A stretch of DNA of 64,000 nucleotides from Daphnia pulex (lineage: Eukaryota > Arthropoda > Branchiopoda > Diplostraca > Daphniidae), in NCBI RefSeq assembly GCF_021134715.1, contig NC_060026.1, positions 4,278,001 through 4,342,000 of the forward strand. Reading direction: 5' to 3'. The translations under genes and the position numbers were made by a program. The notes under the pieces are model-generated. The model searched no databases and had not been told where the DNA came from. It saw only the letters and a list, made by a program, of their open reading frames with translations. This document shows, one piece after another, positions 1 to 19,677 of this stretch (position 1 is the stretch's first letter; each line of letters begins with the position of its first letter).

Positions 1-189
1 TGAACATTTATCTTAAACTATTGGACCTTGAGAAGACTCATCTTGATATGACTGAGCTTTGTATCACTCTGTAACCATTGTTAGTCACAGATCGTGTACG
101 GAGTCATGACTGTGTTACCAGTTCTACTAAGGTCGTATCAGATTATAACTGAATAAAAAATATTAAAAATACTTAAAGTACTTTTCTCG

Positions 190-3100
190 CCTAATTGGAC
201 GCAGTAATTACGGCAACTGCATTCGCAACGTTAGCAAATCACGTCTTTTTGTCCGGTCTTGTCGGTACCATGTACCTGAGGTTGTGCTGATGACACACCG
301 TGTTCATTTATCGGAATTCAAAATTCAAATTGAATTGCATTTGAAGTTGGACGGGACAGCCGTTCGAGGAGCTGAAAAAAAGTTTTAGTTTCTCCTCGGG
401 ACAGCGGTGAAAAGGGATAAGGGGAGCTCGTGAGTCGCGTCTAATTGAAAATTGCAAAACAAAATTTCAAAATTGAATTTCGGAATAATGGAAACAGAAG
501 GCATTGTGACTTAAAAAGCTTTAAATTTTTTCTTCCTTTTCAAACGTTTTCACTGGCGTTGCAAGACCGCTAAAATGCTGTAGGCGATATTGCGCTGGTT
601 TGCGGTATAGCATGAAATTATTGAAATTGAAATTGTCGATTGCGGGCTATTGAATCTTAACACGGGATTAAATGCAAATTTTTATTCGTGAACTTGTCAA
701 GTGTAGCCACAATCTTATGAGCCCCGTTGAATTTGTTCATTTTAACTGGTGAGAACAATTTATTTTATTCATCTGAATTATCTATATTAGTTCACTTGAT
801 TTATGAAGAATGATATCTAAATACCATGGAATTGTCTTTAATTTAATTCATTCCAAAATCCAAATGTGAATTCAGATCAAACTGTAAACTTAAGCAGAGT
901 CCCAAGACATCATTCTCTGTTGTAAAGGTTTTCAGCCTGTAATTCAGTTTATAAAGTAATCATCAAAATCAATCTGATTATTTAACCTTCGTTTTTCTTC
1001 TAATTGGATAGATGAATTTCAGTAACTGCACTCGCTACATTACTCGAACGCCTCTTTTTTTAAGTGTTGATTATCACATTCCTGATAGTTTCGCTGATCA
1101 CGAACCGTGTTCATATATTAGAATTCAAATGGAAGTTCATTTGAGGTATATTTTGAAGTCGTTTGGGGAATTTGAAGATCAGCGTTTTCTCCTTCGAACA
1201 GTCTTTCAAGATTAAAAGGGATGTGGGATGAGAAGAGATCGTATGTGACATTTACTAAACGATTGCTAAACAAAATTCGCTAAATTTGAAATAAGCATAC
1301 AGTCAAAAATGCTTTTGACTTGAAAACGTGTGCGATTTTTCTCACTGGCAATGAAAGTCGACTGGATTGCCGTCAGCAATTTTAATTTTGCTTACGGTGC
1401 AGCAGTATCCGATTAAATTACGCAATCGAAATCGTAATTTTTTGGGGATATTGAATCGTGACACACGACTGATTGTAATATTTTACTCGTGAACTTAAAA
1501 GTGCGGGTGATAGTTTTATGAGCTTCGTAAATGTTTTTAAGTTTTACTGATGAACTCAATCAAGTTGTTCGTCGGTATGATTGGCGTTGGTAAGCTTTTT
1601 TTCCTTTTTGGATGGTGTGTTAATAACCATACTGTTTTTATTTTAATTTACAAATGATTGCTGACGTGAACAAAGATTCTTTCCGCTATCCATTATTTCA
1701 CAATTTATTTCGAAATCATTGACTCCTTGCCTATAGGAAAATCAGACTCGGAATAGAATTGATCACAAGATTGCTATTCGAGTTTTGACACGAGATCACC
1801 TTTTTTAGTTTACAAAAGTAAGAAATAAGTTTAATTACTTAACCCACTCTTCCCGCCTAAATGGGTGCAGGAAATTCGGTGACTGCATTCGTTAGGTTAG
1901 CCAATCACTTCTTATTATCCGAATTTATCGTTATCATACACCTAAAGTTGCGCTGCTGACTAACCGTGTTCATTTATGGGAATTCAAATCGAATTGCAAT
2001 TAGAGGTTTGACGGGACAGCCGTTCGAGGAAGTGAAAGTAGTTTTGGTTTCTCCTCGGGGCAGCCGTGAAAAGGGACAAGGAGAGCTCGTGAGTGTGCCG
2101 CATTCACTTAACAGCTTCAAATCAAAATTTAAAAATTGAGTTTTGGAATAATAGAAACAGATTGGCCTCGTGACTTTAAAGAACTATTAATTTATTCTAC
2201 CTTTTAAAACGTTCTCATTGCTTCACTGGCGTTGCAAGACGATTAAATTGCCGTAGGCGATTTAGCGCTAATGTTGCGGCTACTCCATGAAATAACGCAA
2301 TTGAAATCGTCCTTTTCGGGCTACGGAATCATAACACTTGACTAATGGCAATTTAAATTAGTGAACTTGACACATACGACAACAGTTTTATTAGTTGAAT
2401 TAGTTTTCTGAAGTTTAATTGATCAGTTCACACGGCTTAGCTCCTCCTGTGTAATCGACATTTGCGAAATGTGTTACATGATGAACGGTGTATACAACAA
2501 ATAATTTTTCTGACATCGTGATTGATACAAACATCTGAACTACGTGTTGGGTTGACGATTAAACTTTTGGACCGTCTGGTATAGCTACGGTAATCACAGA
2601 AATTCCATCAAGCAATTGCATTTCCAATCCGTAGACATAGATGTTTGTATAGTGCATAAAATTACATAATAAATCGAAGTCTTATATTTCCATTTCCTTA
2701 CATAAATGGGCACCTGTATTGCAATATCTTTAATCGCAACGTTAGCTGTTACTTCTCAGTATCAAGTCATTCATTATTATATACCTGAATTGCCACCTTT
2801 TTCAGGAAGCGTGTTCATTAATCAGACTTGTAATAGGATCGTTATTGAAAGAACTTAATCGGGAAAAATTATATTTATTTGATCAAGGGCGGGGTTTTCA
2901 TCCAGGTAGTTTTTAAAATTGTTCTCTGCTTTCGTTTATCATTTCAACATTTCATTTCGCATTTGAAATTGGAAAAATCTCCGCATAATTCAAATTTTAA
3001 TTTTGAAATGGTGTTTACGGGTTTTTACGAACCTATGGGAATGGCAAATTGCTCGAGGCGAATTCTTCACTATTCCGTCGTTGGTTAATTAAATTCTGCC

Positions 3101-3660
3101 GACAAGTTGGAATTGTTGAACTATTCTGCACGGAAGCGGATGTTGAGTTAGGTTTTTGAATCGTGAACATAACTACTACCCACCAACATAACAACGCGTT
3201 ATAATTATAAATCCCCGCTATTATTCATACCAACATCCTACGCCAGCGATTCCAAATGCAAGATATTTACTAATCCAGTTTTGCTGAGGAAATGAGCTAA
3301 ATCTGACGGAATATTTCATTTTAAATTGTGATAGGTGTCAATGTAACTTGTTGATGTCAATCTCATCATCACCTTTTCCATACATTGCGCCCCAGTTGAT
3401 CGGTTCAAATCCACTGGACGGTAAGGAAGTGATTGATTAGTTACTCAGCAACACATTTGACTACTTAATGTAAAAACCTAAAATCAAGTAGGCCTATCTC
3501 GTAGTCTCGCATCCATCGCTGATAGACTTGTGAAATGCTGCAACTACCTAAGGCCCAAAAGGTCATACGTATTCATTTAGTTAACAACTCCCAACTTAAT
3601 TCTTGAGTTGTGTTTCTCGGACACAATGTTCGTAAATCAGAACTAAAAAATTACCATAAT
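190..3660. repeat. Diverged tandem repeat, unit about 0.81-0.86 kb, 4-5 copies
   Basis: The same ordered landmarks recur at regular spacing. A block like 'taattgga..gcag..actgcattcg' starts near 190, 1000, 1857 and 2701. A block like 'gtgttcatttatcggaattc' lies near 300, 1108, 1966 and 2811, with a weak fifth copy near 3627. A block like 'cactggcgttgcaagac' lies near 550, 1340 and 2225. Copies 1 and 3 are the most alike, sharing for example a stretch around 'acgggacagccgttcgagga' and a 'ctcctcgg' segment. Copies 4 and 5 are strongly decayed. No copy has a long open reading frame, so this looks like non-coding satellite-like DNA. It may sit in an upstream intron of the nAChR gene that ends at 6136. 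Confidence 0.75.
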
Positions 3661-5311
3661 AATTATCTTTAATTCTAACAAATTGCCTGTGCGAATTCAA
3701 ATTTGTGTCGATCAGCGCAAAATGTGCCTCGGGGCATTTTCGCTTGGGACGGATGAACTTTTATAATTTTTAGAACGGATGCCAACTTGAGATAATTTTG
3801 CCGTTGTAACGATAATTGGATGTCTTTTCAAATTAAATTGTTGAGTACATTTATCCATTCAAAACGTTATTTCCCTAGATTTTAACCCGTTTCAGTTAAG
3901 CGCAGCCAACAGGAATAGCATATTACTAATATGCTAATATGATATTAGTAAAGTAAAAAAAAAAAGAATTACTTAACTAACGCGTATTTATTTAAAAAAA
4001 AATTATAAACGCATTTTCTCTTGGCATTTAATTGGATGACGACAGACAACTGCAATTTGCCAAGAATTACTATACATTCTTTCTAACCCTAACTCGTCGT
4101 CGTCGTCTGTACCAGCTGCGTGACACAAATTTGAATAATTCAGATGTCGGAATTGCGACATATTGCGCCGAGTCGCATACGTCTCCTTCGCTAATTCTTG
4201 CGAATCTCTGACTATGGAGACAGAAGAAGGAAATTCCCTGATATTATACATGTCCATTCTTGGCTGATTGGACTTGCTGGGGCATTTTCTCTCTTGGATT
4301 AGTTAATGCGATTAAATGCGACAACCTGATTATGCAAATAGTCGAATCTAATTGGGCCGCATTTCGTTTTTTTGCCTCGACTAAACTGGATATTTAAATC
4401 TTAATTCATCTAACAGTCCGCCTCTGTCGTAGTTGTGTAATAATTTCTTAAAACATCATTTCAGTAAATCGAAATCATTTTTCTTTTCTCATAAATAAAA
4501 TCTCCTCTAATATTTATTGCGTTTCAATCGGGGCAAAAGCTAAAAGAAAATGGATAATGGATCTGTAACCCCCCTCCACCCGCAAATGGAAAGCGGAAGC
4601 GAAATTTATGTCCTCCTCGTCCCGGAATAGCCGGGGAAATGTTGAGGGCGAGTCCAGAGTAATATCGACGACCAATAGAGAGCCCCTCCCCTCCATCACT
4701 GCCCATTTGAAGTCGAGAGAGGATCCATCGATGTGTATACAGTTCGTTACGTCGTCTTGATGCTTTGATAATAGAGCGCACGAGGGGCTTTCGGGCCTGG
4801 CCGACCTGATTTACAACAAAGTAGATTGCCCTTCTGTCCTCTCGCCCATCCTATAGGCGACTTCTCCGCCATGGCCCACCAAGAACGCTATAGCTATAGG
4901 TTATTGACGATTCACGAGTTGTCATCGTTTGGGTGTAGTAGTAAATATATATGCCTCCTATAAGTGTACAGAAGGAAAAGCAGATGGAACCCTTTATACC
5001 AACAAACACGCCCTTATTTTTCTCTCTCCACTGTAGAGAGAGTGGCTATACCATTATTTATCTTTGGATGGCCACTTTTTTTTCCAAACTTCTTTTTTTC
5101 GTCTAGCAATTTTCCAAAACTCCCGGTCGATAAATCCTATTCAAAAGTGATGGCATTGACCGAAACTTTTATTTTTTTTCCAAGAAACTTTTGTCCTCCC
5201 GTCTGTCTGGGTAGAAATTGTCGAGTTAACCAGAATTTATACTTTTCGCGATTGATGTGGCGTGAAAAATGACCAAAGTTAAAACGGACGATTTGATTCG
5301 ACTCTCGGCAG
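3661..5311. other. Unassigned AT-rich stretch, probable intron or intergenic DNA
   Basis: No exon was recognised here on either strand. The short open frames have no family resemblance and lack convincing splice sites. If the nAChR subunit ending at 6136 has the usual architecture, its ligand-binding and M1-M3 exons must lie upstream. They are not visible here, so this stretch is probably part of a long intron. Homopolymer runs and pyrimidine-rich tracts are common near 5060-5180. Confidence 0.5.
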
Positions 5312-6136
5312 TACATCGCCAACAGGCGGCTGAATTCCAAGGACGGACGGAGATGGTCGAGACGAGTCAACTACGGATCTCAATTGCTCTGCGAGATAAT
5401 CAACTTTAACAATCTTCCGCCGCCGCCGTCGCCGCCCCCGCCGCCTCCGCCGCCGCCGCCCGTGCCGGCCAACTTGCGCGACATGGGCCAACTGGGTCGC
5501 CGCAAGCGCTACCCGCTCGAACTGCAAAAGGCCATCCGAGACGTCCAGTTTATCCGCAATCACATGAAGCGCCGGGACGAATACGACGCGGTAAATGAAA
5601 TAATAATTTCCTTCTATTTTTATTTTTATCTTGAAAAAAACAAATGACATGCAGCACAAAAGCTCCAACGTTGTGTCTTTCTTTTGTTTCTATATTTCAT
5701 TTAATACGTTGGTGGCCGGGCCGGAAGCTATACTGCTGCTGGGCCCGTCACACACACACACAAAGCCCCCTTTTTTTCTCGTTAAAAGATAGCCGGAAAA
5801 AGCGGAATCGGGGCTTGACGTTATTATCTCATTTTCTTCCGTCATTGGCCCCTCACGGTCGGGTTGATGCGCCGCCCTTTTTTCTCCTATTTTCTTTTTG
5901 TTTGAACTTCATTTTTCCCTTTTTTTTTTTTCTTTTTTTAATAACAGGAGGACAAAGACTGGGGATTTATCGCCATGGTGCTGGATAGGCTCTTCCTCTG
6001 GCTGTACACCATCGCCTCGGTGATCGGCTCATTCGTCATCTTGCTCACCGCTCCGGCCCTTTACGATGACTCGAGTGACATGGCCATCAAGTACTCGCTC
6101 GTCGCCCAGCAACTTTACGGCATCCCGGATTTTTGA
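5312..6136 (+). CDS. Nicotinic acetylcholine receptor subunit, C-terminal exons (partial)
   Basis: This is the 3' end of a cation-channel subunit of the Cys-loop family. Two exons are supported: 5312-5590, after an acceptor at CTCTCGGCAG, and 5948-6136, ending in TGA. They are joined in phase 0 by a GT-AG intron. The first exon encodes the M3-M4 cytoplasmic loop, with a run of about 16 prolines broken by single Ser and Val residues, then the amphipathic MA helix (LELQKAIRDVQFIRNHMKRR). The second encodes the pre-M4 motif DWGFIAMVLDRLFLWLY, the M4 membrane helix and the short extracellular tail ending GIPDF. The MVLDRLFLW signature is diagnostic for insect and crustacean nAChR subunits. The ligand-binding domain and M1-M3 are not in view, so alpha or beta type cannot be decided. 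The gene is convergent with the alpha subunit gene ending at 8730, which suggests a local nAChR cluster. Confidence 0.85.
5591..5947 (+). other. Intron of nAChR subunit
   Basis: A 357-base GT-AG intron (GTAAAT ... TTTAATAACAG) with a strong T-rich tract before the acceptor. It separates the MA helix exon from the M4 exon. It contains a short CA repeat near 5750-5762 and nothing else notable. Confidence 0.8.
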
Positions 6137-8729
6137 ATGGCCTCTCTGACTTGTAGTAGTACAGAGAGAGAGAGAGACATACAGCACACAGCAACCAACT
6201 ACTTTCATTGCGCTCGGCTTAAAAATAAACAGGCAGCAGCAGCACGTCCCGCATTGACGATGTCGTATATTTATTTGGAAACGACGGCAGTCTCAGCAAT
6301 CAAAGTCGAAACCAATCTCTCCCACTCTCAATATAATTTATTTGGTACTATATATAGACTCTCTCTCTCTCTGCCTCGATATAATATATATGTAATATAT
6401 AGCGCCGCGTACACATTGTGTGTATGATCCACACAGCGTCTACCCGTTTATGACACCGCCCAACAAACAACTTTTGTTTTCCTTCTCTTATGGACATTTT
6501 CCGCTTGATGCCATTTTGTGTTGCCAATCCCCTTTTGCGGATGTTGTCTTCCCTCCCAACTTTTTTTTGGTTTTGTCTTCGCAACAACAGGCCAAACAAC
6601 TTTTGTGACGTCGTGATTTTCTAATCGTCTTTCTCTCGTCTAGGGTTCCTATAATGAATTTTTTTTCCGAATTTCCAATGCGATAAAAATTTGAAATCAT
6701 TTGTTGAAAATTCCTTTAAAAAAACGAGCCAGCACTTTAATTTTCTTTTCCAATTTTTTGATTTCACTATCGGAAATATCGTTCGATCCAAAGAAAAATT
6801 CTCAATGTTTTAAAACTTCGATAATCAAGACAAACAAGTCTATAGTCCCCTCTCTCAATTTAAAAATTTTTATATCGTGTCTATTTAAAACAAAAGGCTC
6901 TTTCCCATCTGTGTGTAAAAATAGGAGCTATATACCATAATTACTTTGATATACTGTTCCATAGTTCTATATATATTTACTCAATTACATTTGTATAGCC
7001 TCTTTAAAGAAAACAAAAACGCCAAAAATTAATTGATCGAATCCCCCATTTTTGTGTTTTTTTGTATCGTCATTCGTCAATACATTTTGAAACGCACGGG
7101 CAAATAGTTATATAACATCAGCTAACCCATTTCAATTGCGCCCAGCATATTTGATTCGGGGAATTTGGAGAGAGAGTGTTGTATCAAAGACCTGCAAGGG
7201 GCAATAGAGCGTATAATGGAGATTGTGTGTCTTTCTACACCCAGCACAGTGAAACCCCCTAAATGAAACGATATGGAAAAAACAGCTGCGCCGGATGGAA
7301 GTAAGAGAAAAAAGCCGGAAGAAGAAAAAATACACACACGAGCTGCTGGGGGAGGTCTGTGAACATCGAAAAGTACTCTGCACTTGTGCTCGCTCTTCTT
7401 AATACTTCACTCTTCGACGCCATCAACACAAAAGGGCAAACACGGAGCAGCAAAGCAACGCCAACTGACACAGCACCAGATCTTATCCATAATGGATGAA
7501 TCCCGTTTTTTGTTTGTTTGTTTTTCCCCCCTTTTTTGATTCTGTTTGGAAGTAGCTAGTGTATAGCCGACCTTTGGCACTCCGCGCTCTCTTATACTTC
7601 CGCTTTTTGTTGAGTGTGCTGTTCATTTCCCCTGGAATCGGACGTGCTATACTTCTTTAATTCTTAATCGAAAAGGAACTAATAGCATTTATACTGGAAC
7701 GGATCGTGACTCTGTTCCGGGGTTAATTTTCAACGTAACATCTTTTTCTTTTCTTTTTTTGGGTAGTATATCCGGGTTGCATTTATTCCGGAGCGGACGG
7801 AATATAATAATCAGGACGACCGACCTCCCCGTATTTATACATCAAGGAGCCTTATTTAAGAAGACGTATATACATAGTAAAATTTTCTCTAGACGACCAA
7901 AACCGGCTCAGCAAAAACCGCTCCTTCGATTTTTTGTTATTTTTATTTTTCTTTCTAGTGGTTCTCTTCTTTTTCGCAGAGTTGGGTAATATTTTATGCA
8001 TGAAGGAATAAGATAACGTCCTTTGATGCCCCCGATGTATAAAAATAGTCAGTTCACCGCCGACTCCTAGGACTCTCTATTTTATTTTATTTTCTTTTTC
8101 TTTTCCCTCCTTTTTCCATGCTGGATATTATAAGTCGTAAAAGATGATGCTCGTCAGGGAGAGATAGATAGACGATTTTTAGTTCTTTTTCTTTTTGCGA
8201 CTCTTTGAGTCTTGACTCTCTGGCAGTCGAGTTTATTATTCTCCGAGGCGAAAAACGATTGAACAACAAGGAAGGAGAGAGCACAAGAGAAGGAATAAAA
8301 ATATAAAACAAAATGTGGAAACAAAAGGGATCGAGTAGGAAAAAGAAAGGAAAAGAAGATGTCCTAAAAGAGGAATCGAGGCGGAAGAGCGGGCAGATTG
8401 GATTTGTTATATAAAAAAAAGGACCGAACTGAAACGAGGAGTAGTAGGAAAGAAAAAAATATATAAAAGTCGTACCCTATCCGCCGGCCCGGAGTTGAAG
8501 GACAAAAGAATTCCATTCCGGTTGAATGAGACACGGAGAAGAAGAAAGAAGAAAAAAAAGAAAGAAAAACGGCTGATATATATATAATAGATGTGTGTAT
8601 AACACAGGAAATGCTGGATCAACGGAGTTCAGGATCCCTGCTGCTGCTGTGTTGTGTGTGTGTGCGGAGGAGACGGACGAAAATAAGATGATGCGGTCGG
8701 CGGTAGGAGGTTAGGTTTGTTTTGCTTTT
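6137..8729. other. Convergent intergenic region between two nAChR genes
   Basis: Both flanking genes end here, so it should contain two 3' UTRs facing each other. I see simple repeats (GA near 6165, CT near 6360, TG near 8650) and several AATAAA-like motifs. There is no open frame with family resemblance. I found no RNA gene. Confidence 0.6.
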
Positions 8730-11164
8730 TCACATGGACAATTTGGTGGCCGTCGGAAAGTAAGCATGAGATAGCTGATCCAGCGGAATCGTCTCGTCGT
8801 AGAGGGACGGCGCCTCCAGGATGATGGCGGCCGTGCCGACGAAGCAGGCCACGATGAAGATCCAGAGAAAGAAGCGATCCAGCACCATGGCCACGAATTT
8901 CCAGTCTTCAATCACTTCGATCTCTCTGTCCGTGTCTTTCGTGTGCTTGGCAATGAACTGGATGCTCCTCAGTGCGCAGCTGACATCCGGCGGCAGTAGA
9001 TCGTCATCTCCGTAAGTTAACGGCCCGAAATCTAAAACAAAACCAAAATGAAACATGTTCAATCCGACAAATATAATCAGTAGTCCGATATCGACACATA
9101 CTGTGATAAATCGGCTGCCTGGGCTGGTTGCTAGAGGCGTAGCTGCCGTAAGTGGATGAGCGCAATTCAAACGTGGCCGTGATATCGTTGGCCGGAACCG
9201 TTTCTCCGGGGATCTCTGACGGGCAAGAAGGATTCTTCCGGTAGGTGTGAGCATAAATGTACGGAGTCGAATCGTTCCTGCTGTTGCCAATTCCAAGCCG
9301 CGGGTGTTAAATAACATTACATTTGAATGAACCGGGAAATTCAAAAATTATAAAAATTTTTAAAATAAAAAAAAAAACGAACAAACCCGCCAAAATCGAT
9401 GCCGTTGTAGAACTGGTTCTTCTTATTCTTGCGCTCGTCGCCGCAGCTGCCCTGACACAGATAGATGGGTCGACTCATGAGCAAAAGTCGTGGCATGATG
9501 ACCGTAAAGACTTTCTTGACCCAAGGAGACATGTGATGCGTTGCCGGGGATCTTTTTCAAAAGGAAGGAAAAGAGGAAAATCAATAGAGTAGCTCAACAG
9601 CAGCAGCCCAGTCCGAGCTGTCCAGGATTTCTTTTCTTTTTCAGATTTTTCAAGAAAAACCCGCTCGCTATACTTACCGGAAATGAACGTTGAGAACGCA
9701 GACAGTGACGATAATGGAAACTGTCACCAGGATCATGGTGAAGAGAAGATATTTGCCTAGTAATGGAACGGCCAGCGAGGTCGGCGGAATAATCTCGGCG
9801 AGCAGGAGGAAGAAGACAGTGAGCGAGACGAGGATTGAAATGCACAGGGTGACCTTTTCACCGGAATCGGAAGGGAGGTAAAAGACCAGGATCGTCAGAA
9901 ACGTGATGCCCACGCACGGAATGATCAGGTTGACCGTGTAGAACAGGGTCTTGCGACGCATCGTCACGTTGAATGTGATATCTGTGCATGTCAATACATA
10001 GTTTACCATTTGCATATTTAAAAAATCTCAACGTATGAATGAATTATTCAGGATCAATTTAGTTACCTGGATAGGGTTCTTCACAGCAAGGATATCGCTC
10101 TTCGTTCTTTCTGGCCGGAACATCTAGAATGTCCCACTCGACCGACGGGTAGAATTCCGTCAAATTGATGCCGGTGACAATGTTGGCGGAGACGACATCG
10201 ATCCCGCTGTCCGTTTCCTGCATCATGTGCATCAGATCGACCTGCAAAAAATGACAATTGAATTTAAATTCAACATATTTCTTAAATGGTGTTTTAATTG
10301 TATTTACTTCGTGACCGTCATAAGTCCAGGAACCGAATTTCATGAGGCAACTTTGCTTGTCAAACGGGAACCATTCGACGTCCATCTCGCAACTGGACTT
10401 GTAGATGGCAGGTGGATTCCAGTTGACTAAACCCGTGTGATGGACTGTAGCCTTGGTCAATAAAGTCACCTCGTAATTGCCGTCAGCACTAAATTTAGAA
10501 TTGTCAATCAAAATATTTAACATCTGCCAAAAATAAACACAACCCCATAAAAAATTCTGACTTGTTGTAGAGGACAATGTCGGGCAACCAAATGTTTTCA
10601 GCCGGTACGTAAAGCATCTCGACATCCTCGTAGTCGGCCGGATCCCACACCAGACGATAGTCTGTCCATTTCTGAATGCGCATTGCGCAATAAATCATTT
10701 TTTCAGATGAAACTTAGTTATTCAATTCATTATTCAGATGTCAATATGTACACAGTACCTGTTCGAGCCACATGGATGTGGTCATAACCTGGTTTCTCAG
10801 ACTCTGCATATTGAGGGGGAAAAAAATTAATTATAAATAAAGTAATTATAATTAATCGGATGTTATTTTTACCACTTCGATGAGCTGAGAGAGTTTGAGG
10901 TTCAGCCAGACTGTAAGCTTGTCCGTGCTATTGTTAACTGGTCTAATGAGTCGGTTGTAATTACTGAGCAAATCGTCATAGAGCCGTTTGGCGTACATGT
11001 TGGCAAACCCGAGCGTTCCCACTTTAAATCAACACGTTCAAAATTGAAAAAAAAAACTTATTAGCAATCGAAATTATTACTCAATTTGATTGACTAGTCA
11101 TACCTGAGAGTTGGAACGAAGCGAAACAGACGAGAAAGTGGAGCAAAAGGCGATGGAATTGCAT
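8730..11164 (-). CDS. Nicotinic acetylcholine receptor alpha subunit (complete, 10 exons, 555 aa)
   Basis: An acetylcholine-gated cation channel subunit of neuronal membranes. Exons on the minus strand: 11164-11104, 11021-10873, 10803-10759, 10671-10562, 10488-10308, 10241-10067, 9981-9678, 9551-9387, 9277-9102 and 9031-8730. All junctions keep frame. The protein starts with a signal peptide ([20 protein letters not shown]). The extracellular domain follows, with the Cys-loop cysteines at about residues 155 and 169 and the vicinal pair YPCCEEPY at 234-235 that defines alpha subunits. M1-M3 come next: M2 follows the GEKVTL motif typical of cation-selective channels, and M3 follows [16 protein letters not shown]. 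Then come a variable cytoplasmic loop and M4 ([11 protein letters not shown]). The sequence most resembles the insect alpha1-alpha4 group; the exact orthologue is not settled. Introns are mostly 50-150 bases. Confidence 0.95.
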
Positions 11165-12462
11165 CTTCTTTCTTCGAATAAATGGTAGCAAACTTTCTAA
11201 ACAACTTCAATTTACTTTGATCACGATTAATGAATCACCGAGAGTCGTATACAATTAATAAACAAACCCAAAATCAGAATTTTTTAATGGAAGCTGATAC
11301 TACGCGAGACTTGGGTCGACTGAGTCTCCCAGCTGGATGTCGGAGTCTGCGTTGCTGCATCAAGTCGATGGAGGAACATGATCTTGGTTCTCTTAGTGAC
11401 CGTCATTCGCCCAGAGAGCAGCACTATCCAATCGCTCCTCCTGTGCCCAGATCCTGCCAAAGACGAAAGACATTAAATCAATAAAAGACAAGTTCCCTTC
11501 GGTCGATTCGCTACGGGTGGTTGGTGTCTCTTCCCACTGCAGTCCCGACTTCTTGTTGGCTAAAGATCCTGGTTTTTTTTTTGCTAGTTTCATTTCTTTT
11601 CCCAGGATCCAATAAGGAAAATAGCGCAACAGCAAAGACAACTCCTATGTAGAGGAATCCACATGGGTTTATTGATCGATCCGTACCAGAGACACAACCG
11701 AATAATATGAATCAAGATGAACCTCTTTCATGCACACGAACAAGCGGCAAAATGAAGAAAAATCGAGAAAAATATTAAGAATCGAGCGGAGGGAGAAAAA
11801 TCAGAGAAAAAGAGGCAAAAAGGCCACGAAATCAAATGCGGAAAAAATTTAAAAAAAAAAGACGCGATAAAATAAAGTTCGACATATAATCACCCGACAC
11901 CACGCCCGAAAAATCCAATCGAAAACACGCACAGTCACAAATACAACAGCAGCAGAAATTTTTTTTTTTCTTTTTGAAATTCGGTTATTTTAACTCAGTT
12001 TTTCTTTGCTGCTCAACTCCACGCATCATTCAACACATCTTTTTTTTGTTTGGTTAAACGTTAAGATTATTTTTTTTTTTTCAATTCTGTTGTTTGTGTG
12101 GTTGCTGTTCACAATGTGGGGTGAATTAACAGATTGGGTGTAACGAGACAAAAGGAGGTATTTTAAGAGAGAACCCTCCCACTTTTTAAACAAACAAGCA
12201 AAACGGCAGAAAAAGAGAGATTGGAGACGCCATTGTTACACAATATCACAGCAAAAGTTGTTTTTCTTTTTTTTTTCTTTCAACCCATTTTTAATAAAAG
12301 GATAAATATACATTGAAGAATATTGGTCGATATAGAAACTTTTTTTTCAGGAGAAAAATGCAGGAAGAATTAAGGGTGAGGGGAAATTAAAAAAAAAAAA
12401 AAAAATTAATAATGATAATAAAAAAAATGTCAATTCATCAGCAAAAAAGCTATTTCGATTTG
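11165..12462. other. Intergenic: nAChR alpha 5' side and tankyrase 3' UTR
   Basis: Both neighbours are on the minus strand. The right part (about 12100-12462) should be tankyrase 3' UTR; it is A/T-rich with long A and T runs. The left part should hold the promoter and 5' UTR of the nAChR alpha gene. No exon with a recognisable product was found. Confidence 0.55.
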
Positions 12463-16909
<4,447 letters not shown>

Positions 16910-17728
16910 TTTACCACTAGTTTTCCACAATTTTTTTTCTTAGAAAGCCACTCAACTCAGCACCTAATAACCCGTCCTACACAACGTCCCGTTGTTACCA
17001 GACCAAAACAGCTGTGCCTCCAAGCTAGGAGGAGGCTGTCACTTTGTCGCTGGTAGTTTTAATTCAATTAAAAAAAACTGTGAATTATTGTTTTTAAATG
17101 ACTGAAATATTAAATTATGTTTAGCAACCTACAAATCTGACCTAAAACTTGAAGTTCTAATATAAAAATGTGAAATTTGTGCTATTGGCATCGCTGAGAA
17201 AGTGTCAACTAGCCATCTAGCGCTGAGATTTTAAACTGACGAAATAAATCGGTGAAAAAATAAATTCGCATGGTGTTTCAAATAACTGAAATAAGGGTGG
17301 GTTCATTCAACCACAGTCACAGACAACGAATTGGTTCAATTAGGTAACCAATTTGAACAACACAAACACCATATTATAAAATAATGCAGTTTCCCAAACT
17401 TCTTCCTTGATGAAATATAATTTCTACACAATTTCAAAATAGTTTTAAAACGTGTCCCACAAAATCAAAACTCAAGAGGTAGTTGTATAAATGACATGCC
17501 AAGTAAGATTAGAACTGATTTCCAACCTAGTTTAAAAATGTGAATATGTGTGGGATGTGGGGAGAAACAAGTATGTGGGTCAATGGATGATACATTCATG
17601 GTAGATTGTGTTGTGTACACTTCTGCCGTTACTGATAGGGGCTTGACATGTTAGAGATAAGAATTTTTTATCAGTTTGCCTGGTTTCAAATCTGATGTTC
17701 TTACTTTATAGTATTCTCTTTATGCATG
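16910..17728. promoter_or_regulatory. Divergent intergenic region between tankyrase and copine 1
   Basis: The two genes are transcribed away from each other, so this stretch of about 0.8 kb must contain both promoters and 5' UTRs. I see no clear TATA box near the expected starts. The pattern fits a housekeeping-type shared promoter. No open reading frame of note. Confidence 0.5.
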
Positions 17729-19677
<1,949 letters not shown>

